Shown here in pieces: positions 21,886 to 23,973 of a stretch of DNA of 23,973 nucleotides. Below the pieces are notes generated by a model that ran no database searches, had not been told where the DNA came from, and saw only the letters and a list, made by a program, of their open reading frames with translations. A program made the translations under genes and the position numbers. Source of the stretch: Oscillospiraceae bacterium (lineage in GTDB: Bacteria; Bacillota; Clostridia; Oscillospirales; Acutalibacteraceae); assembly GCA_029013165.1 (NCBI GenBank), contig JAQXMV010000029.1, forward strand, positions 1-23,973, written 5' to 3'. Within the stretch, counting starts at the first letter, position 1. Every line of letters begins with the position of its first letter.

Positions 21886-22764
21886 TTATTTGCCCTCCTT
21901 TTCTGCCCTTGCGCAGCGTGCCTTATAGTCCTGCTCAAGCTCGTTATTGAATTTCTCGAAAAGAGCGTCGTCAATGGCGCCGTAGTGCCACAGATAGTCG
22001 CCCTCGATGGTCTTGATACCGGCGCCCTTCTTGGTATCCATGAGGATACAGGTGGGAGCGCACTTTTCCTTGGATCTCTCCAGAGCAATGTCAATGGCGT
22101 TGCAAAGCTCGCCGATATTGTTGCCGTCCACGGTAATGGTGTTGAAGCCGAAAGCCGTCATCTTGTCAGCCACAGGCTCCAGCTTCATGACTTCCTCTGT
22201 GGGGCCGTCGATCATGCAGTGGTTGCGGTCGATAAAGGTGATGCAGTTGGAAAGCTCATAGTGGTTGATGGTCATGAAGCCCTCCCAGTTGGAGCCTTCA
22301 CCCAGCTCGCCGTCACCGGTGACCACATAGGTCTTGAAGTCCTTGCCCAGCACTCTGGCGGCAAGGGCGGTACCTGCGGCGATGGATACGCCGTGTCCCA
22401 GTGAGCCTGTGGAAGCATCAACGCCGACAACCTTGTTGGAGTCAAGGTGCATGCCCATCTTGGAACCGGAAAGGTTAAAGGTCTTGAGCATTTCGGGGTC
22501 GTTGAAGCCCTTGTCGCACAGCACGGGTGCATAAGCAACAGCTGCGTGGCCCTTGGAAAGGATGAAGCGGTCTCTGTCCTCCCACTGGGGCTCCTCTACC
22601 TTGATGTTCAGGTACTTGTGATAGAGAACCGTGAGAAGATCCATAACGCTCATACCGCCGCCGATATGACCGCTGCCTGCCCAGAAAGTCGTCTGCAGGC
22701 AGAGCTTACGAAGCTCATAAGCCTTCTTTTCCAAAGCAAGCCATTCGTTTTTTGTGAGTGGCAT
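21886..22764 (-). CDS. Transketolase, N-terminal (diphosphate-binding) subunit
   Basis: A 292-residue subunit with the thiamine-diphosphate/Mg2+ motif GDGELGEGSNWEGFMTINHY ending ITFIDRN (residues about 145-175), plus AGSGHIGGGMSVMDLLTVLY and ILSKGHAAVAYAP at the substrate end. Most transketolases read D-N-N or D-Y-N at the end of the motif; Arg here (DRN) is unusual though seen in some split forms. The ATG at 22764 is preferred to that at 22779 because the GGAGG site overlaps the latter. It pairs with the C-terminal subunit two bases downstream. The 198-base gap to the aminotransferase gene upstream is much longer than the other operon gaps. Confidence 0.93.
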   Translation of the reverse strand: MPLTKNEWLALEKKAYELRKLCLQTTFWAGSGHIGGGMSVMDLLTVLYHKYLNIKVEEPQWEDRDRFILSKGHAAVAYAPVLCDKGFNDPEMLKTFNLSGSKMGMHLDSNKVVGVDASTGSLGHGVSIAAGTALAARVLGKDFKTYVVTGDGELGEGSNWEGFMTINHYELSNCITFIDRNHCMIDGPTEEVMKLEPVADKMTAFGFNTITVDGNNIGELCNAIDIALERSKEKCAPTCILMDTKKGAGIKTIEGDYLWHYGAIDDALFEKFNNELEQDYKARCARAEKEGK

Positions 22765-22827
22765 AATGTTTTCCTCCATTCAGATTTTTCTTTACATTAT
22801 CAAAATCTTGCACCCTACGCCGCCGGT

Positions 22828-22930
22828 CTCCTGACGGTGCGTCAGGTGCAGGAATTTCAGTTTTATAGGCGGCAAATCCGCGCCCGGCCGGGCGCAGCGC
22901 GCCGACACATGGGGCGGCGAAAGCCCGCCG
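22828..22930 (-). repeat. GC-rich palindromic insert between aminotransferase and transketolase
   Basis: It contains a perfect 16-base palindrome GCGCCCGGCCGGGCGC (22880-22895), a CTGACG-GTG-CGTCAG hairpin (22831-22845) and a further GCGGC-rich stem. Composition is far above the flanking genes. It resembles a REP-type or transposon-end fragment inside the operon. Confidence 0.5.
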
Positions 22931-22962
22931 CAGGGAAAGGATTGATCCGCTAAAAAGCGAGA

Positions 22963-23850
22963 TCAGCCGTAAATTTCCGGATGATTCTTGGTCAGGATAC
23001 CGAAGCACTCCTCGGCAACCTCAATGGTGTGCTTGATGTCTCTGTCGGAAAGAGAAGCATTGATGAAGTGGTTGTGATGGCTGGCCATGAAAATGCCGCG
23101 GGAAACCATCTCGGCAATCCACTCCTGATGAAGCACAAGGCTGTCGTCATCGGCAATGCGCAGATAGAACAGAGCAGGCTCACCGGAAACAACCAGATCG
23201 ACGCCGTGCTCCTCAGCGGCCTTTTTCAGACCCTTGGTGAGCTTTTCGCCCTTCTTTCTGAAGAGGGTGGGAATATCCAGCTCTTTCATCTTCTTGATGT
23301 TGGTGACACAGGCGGCAAAGGGCACGGCACTGAGCCAATAGGAGCCGGTATAAGAAAGGGAGCTCATGGCGCTCTTGAGGAACTCCTTGCCGCAGAGGGC
23401 GGACATATTGTAGCCGTTGGCAAGCGCCTTGCAGAAGCAGATGAGGTCAGCCTCGAAGCCGTAATAGTGATCCGAGCCGGCAAGATCCAGACGGAAGCCT
23501 GCGCGGACATCGTCGATGATGAGAACGATATCGTTGTCGGTGCAGATTTTTCTGACCTTCTGCCAGAAGCCGTCCTCCGGCAGGGTATTGTCGTGGAAAT
23601 TACCGTGATCATAGGGCTGTGCGATCAGGCAGGCGATTTCGTTTTTGTTTTCGCTGATGACCTTTTCCAGCGCCGGAATATCGTTCCAGGGAACGATGAT
23701 GTTATTGATGACATCTTCCTCGAGAACGCCGGGATAGTCCTTCTTCATGCACCACGGAGATACGCCGTGATAGTAGCCCTTGAACATGATGACTTTCTTT
23801 CTGTGGGTGTAGGCTCTTGCGCACATAACAGCACCCTGGGTCGCGTCGTT
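22963..23850 (-). CDS. Class III (glutamate-1-semialdehyde-type) aminotransferase, N-terminus replaced
   Basis: A PLP enzyme of the aspartate-aminotransferase superfamily class III, similar to GSA aminomutase-like sugar or amine aminotransferases. It shows GNDATQGAVMCARAYTHRKK and KGYYHG (PLP phosphate region), the PLP-ring Asp in IIDDVRAGFR and the Schiff-base Lys in FCKALANGYNMSALCG. The C-terminus ends normally at 22963. On the other side the family's first roughly 90-100 residues are missing: beyond about 23850 the frame runs into a piece of another protein family, so the true start is not in the window. It is the most upstream visible gene of the transketolase operon. The substrate is unknown; amino-sugar or amino-alcohol formation fits the context but is inferred. 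Confidence 0.85.
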   Translation of the reverse strand, partial: NDATQGAVMCARAYTHRKKVIMFKGYYHGVSPWCMKKDYPGVLEEDVINNIIVPWNDIPALEKVISENKNEIACLIAQPYDHGNFHDNTLPEDGFWQKVRKICTDNDIVLIIDDVRAGFRLDLAGSDHYYGFEADLICFCKALANGYNMSALCGKEFLKSAMSSLSYTGSYWLSAVPFAACVTNIKKMKELDIPTLFRKKGEKLTKGLKKAAEEHGVDLVVSGEPALFYLRIADDDSLVLHQEWIAEMVSRGIFMASHHNHFINASLSDRDIKHTIEVAEECFGILTKNHPEIYG

Positions 23851-23973
23851 GCCGAGCGCGCGGAGGAACGTGTCCCAGCCGTTCTCCGACAGCGTCGGGT
23901 TGGTGGCCGAAGGGCTGATGGTCGGGACTCCCGCCTCCGCGAAGATCGGGCCGGCAGCCGCCGACTCACCGGA
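23834..23973 (-). other. Probable chimeric end: fragment of a Leu/Ile/Val-binding-protein gene
   Basis: On the minus strand this end reads SAAAGPIFAEAGVPTISPSA, then TNPTLSENGWDTFLRALGND, the core of LivJ/LivK-type type-1 periplasmic binding proteins. Bases 23855-23973 are about 71% G+C (hand count 85 of 119), far above the aminotransferase. The two families join in frame inside GNDATQG (about 23834-23852), a phrase plausible in both. No natural protein is expected to have this order. Confidence 0.75.

Overview
The window looks like a stretch of a Clostridia chromosome, most likely an Oscillospirales/Ruminococcaceae-type gut or rumen anaerobe. The reasons are strong AGGAGG ribosome-binding sites, TTGACA/TATAAT promoters, a SpoVG gene, an arylacetate-CoA ligase plus ACT pair, a GPH symporter beside a GH5 cellulase remnant, and a manganese riboswitch. 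Composition is a mosaic: AT-rich blocks (3.5-9.5 kb and 14.2-16.8 kb) alternate with GC-richer blocks (10-13.9, 16.9-18.6 and 20-24 kb). The right edge seems to be an assembly or recombination chimera: about the last 120-140 bases are roughly 71% G+C and encode part of an unrelated protein family.

Layout. 1-1733: 3' end of a phenylacetate-CoA-ligase-type gene followed by a tandem-ACT protein. 2009-3013: a secreted alpha/beta hydrolase behind a consensus promoter. 3118-9860 has the features of a worn genomic island: a deleted GyrI-like pseudogene, an ABM-domain gene whose start codon seems to have become AUA, a decayed GH5 lipoprotein cellulase, a GPH symporter with a long cytoplasmic coiled-coil tail, a Mn2+ riboswitch-mntP-ykvA-eamA operon, and a small gene of a type I associate with mobile elements. 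A 57-bp repeat lies at both ends (3118 and 9324). The right side abuts a tRNA-Arg(CCU) gene whose promoter-side half is repeated in a 103-bp tandem array.

10186-13891: an Ogt-type alkyltransferase, a divergent kinase/DUF2441 pair, an Mrp-type Fe-S carrier ATPase and a membrane-anchored surface protein. 14273-16450: a minus-strand three-gene operon (DUF2975-like membrane protein, XRE regulator, secreted protein) with two palindromic operators around its promoter. 16671-16845: a complete stand-alone gene for a 38-residue amphipathic peptide, whose helix resembles the C-terminal tail of the secreted hydrolase. 16872-19424: a Na/phosphate cotransporter with PhoU domain, then SpoVG. 19470-20040: gene-free but strongly structured, with a possible minus-strand RNA and one copy of a dispersed 55-bp repeat. 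20042-23850: a minus-strand operon of class III aminotransferase (cut off), split transketolase (two subunits) and a protein that may have a sterol-carrier-like fold.

The candidates I rate most likely to be new biology are the 38-residue peptide gene with its shared amphipathic tail, the aminotransferase/split-transketolase/SCP2-like operon, the tRNA-Arg half-gene tandem array and the structured RNA candidate at 19.64-19.80 kb.
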